A stretch of DNA of 64,000 bases from GCA-002733465 sp039969155 (GTDB taxonomy: Bacteria; Pseudomonadota; Gammaproteobacteria; Enterobacterales; Kangiellaceae), in NCBI GenBank assembly GCA_039969155.1, contig JBDVOJ010000095.1:1-64000 (forward strand), given 5' to 3'. How positions within the stretch are numbered: position 1 is the stretch's first letter; each line of letters begins with the position of its first letter. The notes beneath the pieces are model-generated. The model worked only from the letters and a program-made list of their open reading frames with translations. It was not told where the DNA came from and did no database searches. The position numbers and the translations under genes are program-made. Below are positions 26,300 to 35,747 of this stretch, in pieces.

Positions 26300-28831
26300 A
26301 TGCCTAATTGGCTAAAACAACTTTATACTAATTTCTTGGTAAAACACACATTTCTGTCATTTGCTGTTTTAATAGCGATAATTTTTTTCATTGGCGCTCA
26401 ATCTGAGTCCTTTAGAATGGACGCTTCTGCTGATTCTTTGGTACTCGAAAATGATCAATCTCTAGAATACTATCGGAAGGTTAAAAAGAAATATGGAACC
26501 GATGATTACCTTTTTATTACTTTTACCCCTCATAACGAACTTTTCTCCGAATCAAGTATTAAGCAGCTAAATGCTCTAAAAGAGCAAGTATCAGCTCTAC
26601 CAGAAGTGGAAACCGTTATTTCTCTGATCGATACTCCAATTTTCAACCCTGAAAAGATTAGCTTAGGAACTATTGAAGATGACGTCTATTTTGTAAAAGA
26701 CGATGGGGTTGATTTCGCTCAAGCGAAAAAAGATATCTTGCAAATTCCGCTGTATGTCAATTTGCTAGTTAGTCCCGATGGTAATTCGACTGCGATGCAA
26801 GCCAATCTGAAGGGTAATAAGAACTATTTTCGGCTTAACGATGAGTTACGAAAGTTGCAATGGAAACAGCGTAAAGGCGAAGAGCTGACTCCTTACGAAC
26901 TAGCTGCAATGCAAAACTTGAAGAATGAACTTCGCCTGTTAGCTGATGAAGTGGCGGTGAGAGACGCGAAAGTCATTAACTCGATTCGTGACTTAAAACA
27001 AAGCTATAAAGACGTCGCCAAGATTTATATTGGTGGGGTTCCAATGATCGCTCACGACATGGTTGATTACGTAAAAAGTGACTTAATGATCTTTGGATTT
27101 GGGATATTTGTGGTCTTGATTTTCATTCAAGCTTATATTTTTAGACGAATTCGCTGGGTCATTGTCACTTTGGGCTGCTGTATAGTTTGTGCTGTGACAG
27201 CTATTGGCTTACTCGGAATGTTGGATTGGCCGGTCACTGTTATTTCTTCAAATTTTGTCGCTTTGTTACTAATTATCACAATGTCACTGATGATTCACTT
27301 AATCGTGCGATTTCGACAGGTCGAACGAGAATACTCACATTTAACTTACAACGACAAGGTACTCGAAACCATCTCTTCGATGTTCGTCCCCTGTGCCTAC
27401 ACTAGCTTAACCACCATGGTCGCTTTTGGCTCATTAATGGTTAGCGAAATTCGTCCAGTTATTGATTTTGGAAAGATGATGATTATGGGAGTTAGTTTAG
27501 CTTTTATCTTGTCGTTTTTATTGTTTCCTTTATTCATGCTAATCAAAAAGAAAACTAGCCTAGATGAAAGAAAACAAAGCGCCTTCTTTAAGTTTACTAA
27601 TATGCTTGCGATAGCTAGTGATAAGAAGCGTTGGCCGATAGTGGTATTGTCATTAGTTATTTGTGGTGCAAGTGGATGGGGAATGACTTACTTGTCTGTC
27701 GATAATCGATTTATTGATTATTTCAAGTCTGATACTGAGATTTATCAAGGGATGAAAGTCATTGATACTGAACTTGGAGGGACAACGCCTTTAGAAATTA
27801 TCATTGAGCGTGGGGCAATTGAAGCCGATTTCGCGTTTATTGAAGAGCAAGATGAAGATGATGAATTTGAAGATGAATTCGCTGAAGAAGCAGAGTTTGC
27901 TGACTTATCTCCCGTTGAATCTCCTAAGCTTTGGATGACTTCATTTGGTATTGATAAACTGCATAAGATTCAAAACTACCTTTCAAGTATCGATGTTGCA
28001 GGAAAAGTATTATCTTTATCGGCTGGCTTGCAAATCGTAGAACAGATTAACGGTAATAAGCGCTTAGATGATTTTGAACTATCGATTCTTGAAAAGAGAA
28101 TTCCAGCCGATCTAAAAGAGCAGGTTCTTGCGCCGTTTTACGATCGTGAAAATGACGAAGTAAGGTTCTTGATTCGAGTAAAGGAGTCCGATAAAAACCT
28201 CGATCGCAATCAGTTGCTAGCCGATATTAGTCAGTTTCTAAACGAGGAGTTAAAAATTTCGAAAGAGCATTTTCATTTTACTGGAATGCTTATTTTGTAC
28301 AACAATATGTTAGAGAGCCTTTTTAAGTCTCAAATCTTAACTTTAGGTGCTGTATTCGGAATTATTACGCTAATGTTTTTAGTATTGTTCCGTTCGATAA
28401 AACTAGCATTGATTGGAATGGTGCCAAATCTTTTAGGCGCATTTTTTGTTTTAGGTTTTATGGGGTGGTCTGGTATACCTCTGGATATGATGACCATTAC
28501 CATTGCGGCTATCAGTATCGGGATTTCGGTAGATGATACTATACACTATATCCATCGCTTTAAAGTTGAATATAAGCGCTCTGGCTCCTACACCAAGGCG
28601 ATGTATGAGTGTCATGATACCATTGCGAGAGCGATGTACTTTACCTCAATTACCATAATGGCAGGCTTCTCGATATTAGTATTGTCTAACTTCATGCCTT
28701 CGATTTATTTTGGTGTTTTTACGAGTATGGCGATGTTGGTTGCATTAATTGCTAATCTAACTTTACTACCAGTATTGCTACTTTTGATTAAACCAATGGG
28801 AAGAAATAAAGAGCAGAAAGTCGCTGTATAG
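26300..28831 (+). CDS. RND/MMPL-superfamily transporter
   Basis: An 843-residue inner-membrane protein with the duplicated RND layout. It has a helix at 15-33, a first periplasmic loop, a cluster of helices from about 250 to 415, a helix near 450, a second loop and a final cluster from about 670 to 835. The hydrophobic segments include ISIGISVDDTIHYIHRF, with the paired Asp typical of proton relay in this group. An unusual acidic run (27820-27912, mostly Glu/Asp) sits in the second loop. No fusion-protein or TolC-type partner is adjacent, so it resembles lipid- or hopanoid-type exporters more than drug efflux pumps. Substrate unknown. Confidence 0.85.
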   Translation: MPNWLKQLYTNFLVKHTFLSFAVLIAIIFFIGAQSESFRMDASADSLVLENDQSLEYYRKVKKKYGTDDYLFITFTPHNELFSESSIKQLNALKEQVSALPEVETVISLIDTPIFNPEKISLGTIEDDVYFVKDDGVDFAQAKKDILQIPLYVNLLVSPDGNSTAMQANLKGNKNYFRLNDELRKLQWKQRKGEELTPYELAAMQNLKNELRLLADEVAVRDAKVINSIRDLKQSYKDVAKIYIGGVPMIAHDMVDYVKSDLMIFGFGIFVVLIFIQAYIFRRIRWVIVTLGCCIVCAVTAIGLLGMLDWPVTVISSNFVALLLIITMSLMIHLIVRFRQVEREYSHLTYNDKVLETISSMFVPCAYTSLTTMVAFGSLMVSEIRPVIDFGKMMIMGVSLAFILSFLLFPLFMLIKKKTSLDERKQSAFFKFTNMLAIASDKKRWPIVVLSLVICGASGWGMTYLSVDNRFIDYFKSDTEIYQGMKVIDTELGGTTPLEIIIERGAIEADFAFIEEQDEDDEFEDEFAEEAEFADLSPVESPKLWMTSFGIDKLHKIQNYLSSIDVAGKVLSLSAGLQIVEQINGNKRLDDFELSILEKRIPADLKEQVLAPFYDRENDEVRFLIRVKESDKNLDRNQLLADISQFLNEELKISKEHFHFTGMLILYNNMLESLFKSQILTLGAVFGIITLMFLVLFRSIKLALIGMVPNLLGAFFVLGFMGWSGIPLDMMTITIAAISIGISVDDTIHYIHRFKVEYKRSGSYTKAMYECHDTIARAMYFTSITIMAGFSILVLSNFMPSIYFGVFTSMAMLVALIANLTLLPVLLLLIKPMGRNKEQKVAV

Positions 28832-28848
28832 CTTGTTTGTGATGTAAT

Positions 28849-28876
28849 AAAAAGCCGCTAGGTGAGCGGCTTTTTA
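28849..28876. terminator. Bidirectional terminator between the RND gene and sufE
   Basis: Stem AAAAGCCGCT/AGCGGCTTTT with a loop of about 4-5 bases, T-rich on both strands. It can end the exporter transcript and the convergent suf operon. Confidence 0.85.
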
Positions 28877-28905
28877 TATTGTAAGTAGTATGTTTTAACT
28901 ATGCG

Positions 28906-29307
28906 TTATTCGCTATTTGCAATCAGCTTTATTTTTTCAACCATCGCTCTCAAACCATTGCCTCTTGTAGGGCTTAAATGCTTGATTAGGTCTAACTGAT
29001 CAAAATAGTTCTCTATATCAAATTCTAAGATCTCTTCTTTAGTTTTTTCGTTATAAGCAGCCATCACTATTGCTAGTAGCCCTTTAACGATTAGAGCGTC
29101 TGAGTCGACGTTAAAAATAAAACAGTGATTTTCTTTTTTCCAGTCAATCCAGACCTGACTTTGGCAACCTGGTACTAATCGCTCATCGGTTTTCAAGGAT
29201 CTATCCATTTCTGGGATCTCTTTACCTAGGTCGATCATATATCGATATCGATCTTCCCATGAATCGAAAAAGCTTAAAGTTTCTACTATTTCATCACTCT
29301 TAGACAT
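28906..29307 (-). CDS. sufE: Cysteine desulfuration protein SufE
   Basis: A 133-residue sulfur acceptor that takes persulfide from SufS and passes it to SufBCD. The active-site Cys is Cys48 in VPGCQSQVW, matching Cys51 of E. coli SufE. It is the last gene of the suf operon, directly after sufT and before the shared terminator. Confidence 0.93.
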   Translation of the reverse strand: MSKSDEIVETLSFFDSWEDRYRYMIDLGKEIPEMDRSLKTDERLVPGCQSQVWIDWKKENHCFIFNVDSDALIVKGLLAIVMAAYNEKTKEEILEFDIENYFDQLDLIKHLSPTRGNGLRAMVEKIKLIANSE

Positions 29308-29308
29308 A

Positions 29309-29860
29309 CTAAAAGAATAATCCCGTTTCTAATTTTGCTTCATCACTCATCATGTCCCTATTCCAAGTCGGTGTGAACACGAGGTCGACTTCAACTTGCT
29401 CAACATTAGGAACCTTACTCGTTCTGTATTTCACATCACTAACTAACACAGGTCCCATGCCGCAGCCTGGGGCCGTTAAGGTCATTTCAATATAAACGGT
29501 TTTAGATGATTGTTCGATTTTAACGCTATATATAAGACCTAAGTCTACTAGGTTAACTGGAATTTCAGGGTCATAGATCGTTTTTAGCGCTTGCCAAACT
29601 TGCTCTTCATTAATTGTTTTGTCTTGGCTGGCTTCAAACTCTAGCTCTTCTGCTTTTAGACCCAAAGCACCAGCATCTGTTCCATCGACTCTGGCCATAT
29701 TACCGTTAACAGCCACGGTATAGTTGCCACCAAGATCTTGAGTGATCGTTACAAAAGTATCTTTGGGTATAATAATTTTGGTACCGGCTGGCACGAGACG
29801 AGCAGGGCAGTCGCGGAGTGCAACAACCATCTTACGGTTTTGAGATGCAACAAGACTCAT
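29309..29860 (-). CDS. sufT: Fe-S assembly factor SufT
   Basis: A 183-residue protein of the SufT type. Its N-terminal beta domain (residues about 1-75) holds DCPARLVPAGT. A MIP18/DUF59 domain follows (VWQALKTIYDPEIPVNLVDLGLIY), with the conserved TAPGCGMGP motif near residue 130. SufT helps cluster maturation under high demand. Start overlaps the sufA stop by one base. Confidence 0.88.
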   Translation of the reverse strand: MSLVASQNRKMVVALRDCPARLVPAGTKIIIPKDTFVTITQDLGGNYTVAVNGNMARVDGTDAGALGLKAEELEFEASQDKTINEEQVWQALKTIYDPEIPVNLVDLGLIYSVKIEQSSKTVYIEMTLTAPGCGMGPVLVSDVKYRTSKVPNVEQVEVDLVFTPTWNRDMMSDEAKLETGLFF

Positions 29861-30225
29861 TATGGTTGCGCTACACTAAAGCTTTCACCACAACCGCAAC
29901 TTGCTGTAGCGTTAGGGTTTTGAAAATCTAATCGATGGTTGACGCCTTCTTGGATGTAATCTACTTCAGTACCACGGATTAGTTCAATTATTTCGGGCTT
30001 TACATACAGAACTAACTCTTCAGTCAGTGGATAAGTATTGGCGTCAGGATCAACTTCGTGTGCTAGTTCCAGCAGGTATTTAAATCCAGAGCAACCACTT
30101 TCTTTGACATTAAACATAATGCCAGCCGCCGACTGATTAATGACTTGCTTGTGCAAATGCTTGATGGCTTTCTCAGAAAACTTTACTGGCGTAATTGCCT
30201 TTGGGTTAAATGTTTCAACACTCAT
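29860..30225 (-). CDS. sufA: A-type Fe-S carrier SufA
   Basis: A 121-residue A-type carrier with the three conserved cysteines: Cys45 in GCSGFKY, and Cys110 and Cys112 in CGCGESF. These carriers receive clusters from SufBCD and hand them to targets. Context in the suf operon favours SufA over IscA or ErpA, which share the fold. Confidence 0.88.
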   Translation of the reverse strand: MSVETFNPKAITPVKFSEKAIKHLHKQVINQSAAGIMFNVKESGCSGFKYLLELAHEVDPDANTYPLTEELVLYVKPEIIELIRGTEVDYIQEGVNHRLDFQNPNATASCGCGESFSVAQP

Positions 30226-30260
30226 GTTAGGGTAACCTTGAATACTCTTTAAGTGACTCG

Positions 30261-31511
30261 TTATCTTAGTAGAGATAATGCTTTATTAATTGCGCTATGT
30301 AGCAGATCGATTTCTTCGACTGTATTATAAAAACTAAAAGATGCTCTCACAGTACCGTTAATGTTTAGTGCATCCATTAATGGCATTGCACAGTGATGAC
30401 CAGTGCGTACAGCGATACCTTGTTGGTCGAGCATCATGCCTAAATCTTGTGCGTGAACACCATCAATATTGAAACTAACCACTGAAGCTTTGGCACATTG
30501 GCTTCCTATGATTGTAAGACCATCAATTTCGCTAAGCTTTGATGTTGCATAGTCAAGTAAGAAGTTTTCGTAATCGGTGATGGCTTGTCTATCCAATGAC
30601 TCCAAATAATCAATAGCTGCTGACAGCCCAACAGCGCCGGAAACGTTCGGAGTGCCGGCTTCAAACTTATACGGCAGTTCATTGTAGGTGGTTTTACTAA
30701 AGCTGACTTTTTCGATCATCTCACCACCAGCTTGCCACGGTGGCATAGCTTCGAGTAACTCTTGTTTTGCGTACAAAACGCCAATTCCCATGGGGCCAAA
30801 CATTTTATGTCCCGAGAATGCATAAAAGTCGCAATCTAGTTGTTGTACGTCTATTTTTAAGTGAGGCATTGCCTGCGCACCATCGATTAATACTTTAGCA
30901 CCTACATCGTGCGCGAGTTGAATGATCTCTGAAACTGGATTAATCACGCCAAGTGCATTTGATATGTGGCCGACAGCAACTAGTTTGGTTCTATCATTTA
31001 AAAGTTCTTGAAAATGTTCAAAGTTAAATTCGCCATTCGGTTTAACATCAACAACTTTTAATTTAGCACCTGTTTTTTCGCATAGAATTTGCCAAGGAAC
31101 GATATTGGAATGATGCTCTAAGCTAGAAATGATTATTTCATCTTCAATCGAAAGGTTGGTTTCTCCCCAAGTTTGCGCAACTAAATTAATCGATTCTGTC
31201 GTTCCTCGCGTCCAAATAATTTCTTTACGGTCATTCGCATTGATATACTGTTGAACATTAGAGCGAGCATCTTCAAATTGTTTGGTGGCTAAATCACTCA
31301 AATAATGCGCACCACGGTGAACATTAGAGTTGGTGGTTTCATAATAGTGATTAATTGCCGCGATAACTTGTTTTGGTTTTTGCGCGGTTGCACCGTTATC
31401 AAGGTATACTAAAGAGTGCCCATTAACCGCTTGAGCAAGGATCGGAAATTCCGCTCTAATTTGCTCAATGTTGAGTGCGTGGGATGGGACTGGTTGAAGA
31501 TTACTAGTCAT
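30261..31511 (-). CDS. sufS: Cysteine desulfurase SufS
   Basis: A 416-residue class II PLP cysteine desulfurase. It removes sulfur from cysteine for cluster assembly. The PLP lysine lies in SGHKMFGPMGIG near residue 228, and the catalytic Cys in RTGHHCAMPL near 370. EFPIL and YLDNGATAQKP mark the N-terminus. It lies between sufD and sufA with short gaps. Confidence 0.95.
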   Translation of the reverse strand: MTSNLQPVPSHALNIEQIRAEFPILAQAVNGHSLVYLDNGATAQKPKQVIAAINHYYETTNSNVHRGAHYLSDLATKQFEDARSNVQQYINANDRKEIIWTRGTTESINLVAQTWGETNLSIEDEIIISSLEHHSNIVPWQILCEKTGAKLKVVDVKPNGEFNFEHFQELLNDRTKLVAVGHISNALGVINPVSEIIQLAHDVGAKVLIDGAQAMPHLKIDVQQLDCDFYAFSGHKMFGPMGIGVLYAKQELLEAMPPWQAGGEMIEKVSFSKTTYNELPYKFEAGTPNVSGAVGLSAAIDYLESLDRQAITDYENFLLDYATSKLSEIDGLTIIGSQCAKASVVSFNIDGVHAQDLGMMLDQQGIAVRTGHHCAMPLMDALNINGTVRASFSFYNTVEEIDLLHSAINKALSLLR

Positions 31512-31517
31512 GTATCA

Positions 31518-32846
31518 TCACCTTAAGTTTGATAAACTTTTTTGAACCAATGCCGTCAAAAACTCTTTTAGAGTTTCATTTTTCACTTCGAGTAATAGTT
31601 CATTAATAAATCCAATACTCAACATTTTCTTGGCTTGCATTTCATTGATACCGCGAGTCTTCAAATAATAAATCGCTTTCTCATCAATTTTTGCAATGGT
31701 CGCCCCATGCGCACATACCACATCGTCAGCATAGATTTCGAGTTCAGGTTTAGTATTGATCTCAGCAGAGTTTGTTAACAACAAATTCTTGTTATTAAGT
31801 TGCGCATCTGATTTTTGCGCATCTCTAAATATATGGATCTTACCGTTAAAAGTCGCTTTAGCTGAATCAGCAATAATTCCTCGAAAAGTCTCTCGGCTAT
31901 TGCAGTGAGGTACTTGATGTTCGATACAAGTGTGAAAGTCGACACAATTCTCTTCTGAGGGTAAATAAATTCCGGTTAAATTTGATTCAGAATTGACACC
32001 TTGATGCATAATATCGATGTCTGTTTTGTCTAATACACCACCTTCAGAATAATAAAAACTGGATAGATTGGCATTTTCTGCCAAACGACATAGCACTCGA
32101 GCTATCGATTGGTTGTTTTGTGTACCGACGCTAACTCGGTGATGAGCTAGATGGCTATTGCTTGTAAGTTCAATTAAAGTTTGCTGACTGGTAAGAAAAC
32201 TTTTGTGTTCTTTATCATTTTTAAGAGATACAAAATGCTCGATAACCTGTGATTGGCTTGAACTACCAGCTTGGATTATTACCTGATTAGTGGCGATTTG
32301 ATCTGAAACTGTCGAATTTGAAAGATGAACCAAATAAATAGGCTGTTCGACTTTGATATTTTTTTCGATTTCAATTAACAAGCCGTCATTAGATATTGCA
32401 GAGTTTAAATTAATAAACAGGTTTCTATCTTGTTGAGCGTGTTTAAGGGACTGATTGATTGAATCGGCTTGTCGTTCATTTGCATTGACAAAACGAGTTA
32501 CTTTGACAGCAGAAGATAACTCCGTAGAGGAGAGCGCTTCAGAATATATGCCATTAATAAAAACGCATTTAATCGCATCATTTAGTGGCAATAATAGTGA
32601 ATCGAAGTCCTGAGAATCTATCGATTGTTGCGACGCCGGCAGAAAGCTTTTGGTTCTTAGACTTGATAAATCGTTATATTTCCAATGCTCAGTTTTACGA
32701 GTTGGAAACGATTGCTCTGCGAATCGATTGGTATTGTCTCTTTGAATATCACGAAGCCATTTCGGGGTTTCTGTTTGAGCAGAAATCAGCTTGTCTATTT
32801 CATTCACGCAAGAGTCGGTTGTCGGATGTTGTAAAGAAATACTCAT
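31518..32846 (-). CDS. sufD: Fe-S cluster assembly protein SufD
   Basis: A 442-residue SufD subunit of the SufBCD scaffold. The C-terminal half has the beta-helix signature: FNGKIHIFRDAQKSDAQLNNKNLLL, shortened here as FNGKIHIF...AQLNNKNLLL, then ADDVVCAHGATIAKID with the conserved His. The N-terminal domain is helical and less conserved. It starts 6 bp after sufC. Confidence 0.93.
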   Translation of the reverse strand: MSISLQHPTTDSCVNEIDKLISAQTETPKWLRDIQRDNTNRFAEQSFPTRKTEHWKYNDLSSLRTKSFLPASQQSIDSQDFDSLLLPLNDAIKCVFINGIYSEALSSTELSSAVKVTRFVNANERQADSINQSLKHAQQDRNLFINLNSAISNDGLLIEIEKNIKVEQPIYLVHLSNSTVSDQIATNQVIIQAGSSSQSQVIEHFVSLKNDKEHKSFLTSQQTLIELTSNSHLAHHRVSVGTQNNQSIARVLCRLAENANLSSFYYSEGGVLDKTDIDIMHQGVNSESNLTGIYLPSEENCVDFHTCIEHQVPHCNSRETFRGIIADSAKATFNGKIHIFRDAQKSDAQLNNKNLLLTNSAEINTKPELEIYADDVVCAHGATIAKIDEKAIYYLKTRGINEMQAKKMLSIGFINELLLEVKNETLKEFLTALVQKSLSNLR

Positions 32847-32852
32847 AGTTTA

Positions 32853-33596
32853 TTAAGCCTTTGCAATCCAGCTGTAACCTTTTTCTTCTAATTCGAGAGC
32901 CAGTTCTTTACCACCTGATTTGATGATTTTTCCGTCAGAAAGCACATGAACTTTATCTGGAACAATGAAGTCGAGTAGTCGTTGATAATGAGTGACGATA
33001 ATGAAAGATCGTTTTTCATCTCGACAAGCATTGACACCATTAGCCACTACTTGCAGAGCATCGATATCGAGTCCTGAATCGGTTTCGTCTAAAATACACA
33101 GACTCGGCTCCAGCAACATCATTTGCATAATTTCGTTTCGCTTTTTCTCTCCACCAGAGAAACCCTCGTTGACTCCTCGTTTCAAAAAATTGGGGTCAAG
33201 ATTAACTGCTTGGCATTTTTCTCTAGCAAGCTTCATAAATGAAACAGTATCTAATGCTTCTTTGCCTTGATAATCTCTAACGGCATCTACACTTGCTTTA
33301 AGAAACTCCATATTACTTACACCTGGGATCTCTACAGGATATTGAAAAGCCAAAAACAAGCCTTTTTTGGCTCTTTCATCGGCGTCTAAATCAAGAATCT
33401 CCTCACCATTTAGTGTGGCAGTACCGCCAGTGACTTCATAGCCTTCTCTACCAGAAAGAACGTAACCAAGCGTGCTCTTACCAGAACCATTTGGTCCCAT
33501 AATGGCATGAATTTCTCCTGGCTTTACTTCTAATGACAATCCTTTAAGAATGTCTTTATCTTCTACTTTAGCTTGTAAGTTATTAATGCTTAACAT
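32853..33596 (-). CDS. sufC: Fe-S cluster assembly ATPase SufC
   Basis: A 247-residue ABC-type ATPase of the SufBC2D complex. Walker A is GPNGSGKST near 35-43, the signature FSGGEKKR near 144-151, and Walker B with CILDETDSGLDIDAL near 167. The ETDSGLD form of Walker B is typical of SufC. It lies 57 bp after sufB. Confidence 0.96.
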   Translation of the reverse strand: MLSINNLQAKVEDKDILKGLSLEVKPGEIHAIMGPNGSGKSTLGYVLSGREGYEVTGGTATLNGEEILDLDADERAKKGLFLAFQYPVEIPGVSNMEFLKASVDAVRDYQGKEALDTVSFMKLAREKCQAVNLDPNFLKRGVNEGFSGGEKKRNEIMQMMLLEPSLCILDETDSGLDIDALQVVANGVNACRDEKRSFIIVTHYQRLLDFIVPDKVHVLSDGKIIKSGGKELALELEEKGYSWIAKA

Positions 33597-33653
33597 GTAA
33601 AATTCTCAATGATTATTTTGATTTTTAGTTTTATCAATAGTTAGATATGAGGG

Positions 33654-35090
33654 TTAGCCGACTGAGCCTTCTAAACTGACCTCGAGTAGTTTCCCTGCTT
33701 CAACCGCAAATTCCATAGGAAGTTCTTTGAAAACTTCTTTACAAAAACCATTCACTATCATGGAGATGGCTTTCTCGGTTTCAATCCCTCGTTGTAAGCA
33801 AAGGAATAATTGGTCGTCGCTCACTTTCGATGTTGTCGCTTCGTGCTCTATAATCGCATTTGGGTGTTTGCTTTCAATGTAAGGAAATGTATGAGCAGCG
33901 CATTGATCACCAATTAACAATGAATCGCACTGAGTGAAGTTTCTGGCACCATCCGCACGTGGGCTCATTCGAACTAGTCCACGATAAGCATTAGAGCTTT
34001 TGCCCGCTGAAATTCCTTTGGAGATAATAGTCGACTTAGTATTCTTCCCCATATGAATCATTTTTGTGCCGGTATCAGCTTGTTGAAAATTTCTTGTTAG
34101 AGCGACTGAGTAGAATTCTCCAATACTATTATCACCGCGCAAAACCACCGAAGGATATTTCCACGTGATAGCTGATCCTGTTTCAACTTGAGTCCAAGAA
34201 ATTTTAGAATTCTTATGGCAAACTCCACGCTTAGTTACAAAATTGTAAATGCCGCCTTTGCCATTTTCATCACCAGGGTACCAGTTTTGTACGGTTGAAT
34301 ACTTTATTTCCGCATTATCTAAACAAACAAGCTCTACTACTGCAGCATGTAGCTGATTTTCGTCTCTCATTGGTGCAGTACAGCCTTCCAAATAACTAAC
34401 ATGGCTATCTTCGTCAGCTATGATTAAAGTTCGCTCGAACTGTCCGGTTTTAGCTTCATTAATTCTAAAATAAGTGGACAGCTCCATAGGGCACCGAACG
34501 CCTTTAGGAATATATACAAACGAGCCGTCACTGAACACGGCACAATTGAGTGCTGCAAAGTAATTATCTTTTGGTGGTACCACAGTTCCAAGGTACTTCT
34601 TTACTAATTCTGGGTGTTTATGAACTGCTTCCGAAATAGGGCAAAAAATTACACCGGCTTCAGCGAGTTTTTCTTTGAAGGTTGTTGCAATGGAAACGGA
34701 ATCGAATACGATATCAACAGCAACCCCTGCTAATACTTCTTGTTCGTGAAGAGGGATCCCAAGTTTGTTGTATGTTGCTATTAATTCTGGGTCGACTTCA
34801 TCTAAACTTTTGGGTGCATTATCCATACTCTTAGGAGCAGAATAGAAAGACACGTCATCCAAGTTGACCTTTGGATAGTCTAAATGTGCCCATTCGGGTT
34901 CCGCCATTTCTTTCCAGTGACGGTAAGCTTTGAGGCGCCATTCTAACATCCAGTCGGGTTCTTTCTTTTTGGCTGAAATGAAGCGTATAACATCTTCATT
35001 AATGCCGGGGGCTATGGTTTCCGAATCAACATCGGTTATAAAACCAGCCTCGTATTCTGTTTTTACGTAATCGTCTATAACTTCGGACAT
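33654..35090 (-). CDS. sufB: Fe-S cluster assembly protein SufB
   Basis: A 478-residue scaffold subunit on which nascent clusters are built. Landmarks are VFSDGSFVYIPKGVRCPMEL near 190-205, YLEGCTAPMR near 235, and the C-terminal IEHEATTSKVSDDQLFLCLQRG, here cut for length, which carries residues for the SufD interface. It is the first structural gene after iscR (72 bp). Confidence 0.96.
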   Translation of the reverse strand: MSEVIDDYVKTEYEAGFITDVDSETIAPGINEDVIRFISAKKKEPDWMLEWRLKAYRHWKEMAEPEWAHLDYPKVNLDDVSFYSAPKSMDNAPKSLDEVDPELIATYNKLGIPLHEQEVLAGVAVDIVFDSVSIATTFKEKLAEAGVIFCPISEAVHKHPELVKKYLGTVVPPKDNYFAALNCAVFSDGSFVYIPKGVRCPMELSTYFRINEAKTGQFERTLIIADEDSHVSYLEGCTAPMRDENQLHAAVVELVCLDNAEIKYSTVQNWYPGDENGKGGIYNFVTKRGVCHKNSKISWTQVETGSAITWKYPSVVLRGDNSIGEFYSVALTRNFQQADTGTKMIHMGKNTKSTIISKGISAGKSSNAYRGLVRMSPRADGARNFTQCDSLLIGDQCAAHTFPYIESKHPNAIIEHEATTSKVSDDQLFLCLQRGIETEKAISMIVNGFCKEVFKELPMEFAVEAGKLLEVSLEGSVG

Positions 35091-35162
35091 ATTAAATATT
35101 CTCTATTTCAATAAAGACTTAGTTTCTTGCTAATGTTTATAATTGCGTTTGAACAAGCTATT

Positions 35163-35624
35163 TCACACCGTAGTCACGCTAATTGCATCAACCATTGAGC
35201 GAGCGCTTTGCACTGCCTGACGTTCGTTTTGTCGGATGAGTTCTCCGATACTAATATTGTCTAAAAACTCGTTAATTCTTAAACTTAAGTCAACCCACAA
35301 ATTATGAGTAAGACATTGTTTGCCATCGTGACAGTTAGCTCTTCCATCGCACCGTGATAATTCAATGGATTCATTCACCGCATTAATAATATGGGCAACA
35401 CTTATCTCATCTTTTGGAGAATTTAGTAAATAACCTCCGCCAGGACCTCGAATACTCTTAACTATATTATTCTTACGTAGTTTAGAGAAAAGTTGCTCAA
35501 GGTAAGACAAAGAAATTGCTTGGCGTTCGGAAATATCACTTAAATTAACTGGCTTTTCTTGGCTATGTAAAGCTAAATCAAGCACTGCTGTAACAGCATA
35601 GCGGCCTTTAGTTGTTAGACGCAT
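35163..35624 (-). CDS. iscR: Rrf2-family Fe-S regulator IscR
   Basis: A 153-residue regulator with an N-terminal winged helix (MRLTTKGRYAVTAVLDLA). The three cluster-binding cysteines and histidine fall at Cys92, Cys98, Cys104 and His107, the same numbers as in E. coli IscR. It senses the cell's Fe-S status and here heads a suf operon instead of isc. A type-1 IscR site lies about 50 bp upstream, indicating autoregulation. Confidence 0.93.
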   Translation of the reverse strand: MRLTTKGRYAVTAVLDLALHSQEKPVNLSDISERQAISLSYLEQLFSKLRKNNIVKSIRGPGGGYLLNSPKDEISVAHIINAVNESIELSRCDGRANCHDGKQCLTHNLWVDLSLRINEFLDNISIGELIRQNERQAVQSARSMVDAISVTTV

Positions 35625-35674
35625 TTCATCACCTCTGGTATTAACAGTGGGTCTTGGATTGGCGCTATTCTCTA

Positions 35675-35699
35675 ATAACCAAGTAAAATAGTCAAGTAA
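35675..35699 (-). promoter_or_regulatory. IscR type-1 site overlapping the iscR-suf promoter
   Basis: Read on the minus strand, the 25 bases match 21 positions of the type-1 IscR consensus by hand alignment (core ACTTGACTATTTTACTTGG). The TTGACT at 35690-35695 also serves as a -35, and a weak -10 (GAGAAT, 35667-35672) follows after 17 bases. This predicts repression by cluster-loaded IscR. Confidence 0.7.
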
Positions 35700-35733
35700 A
35701 GCAAAGGCTAAACCGGCAGCTTCTAATAACTGA

Positions 35734-35747
35734 TTGATCTAAGTCAA
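35734..35747 (-). promoter_or_regulatory. FNR-like box upstream of iscR-suf
   Basis: TTGATCTAAGTCAA (plus-strand reading) matches 9 of 10 FNR positions. It overlaps the suhB stop codon. Its centre is about 80 bp upstream of the predicted start of iscR transcription, a spacing used by class I FNR activators. Confidence 0.55.
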
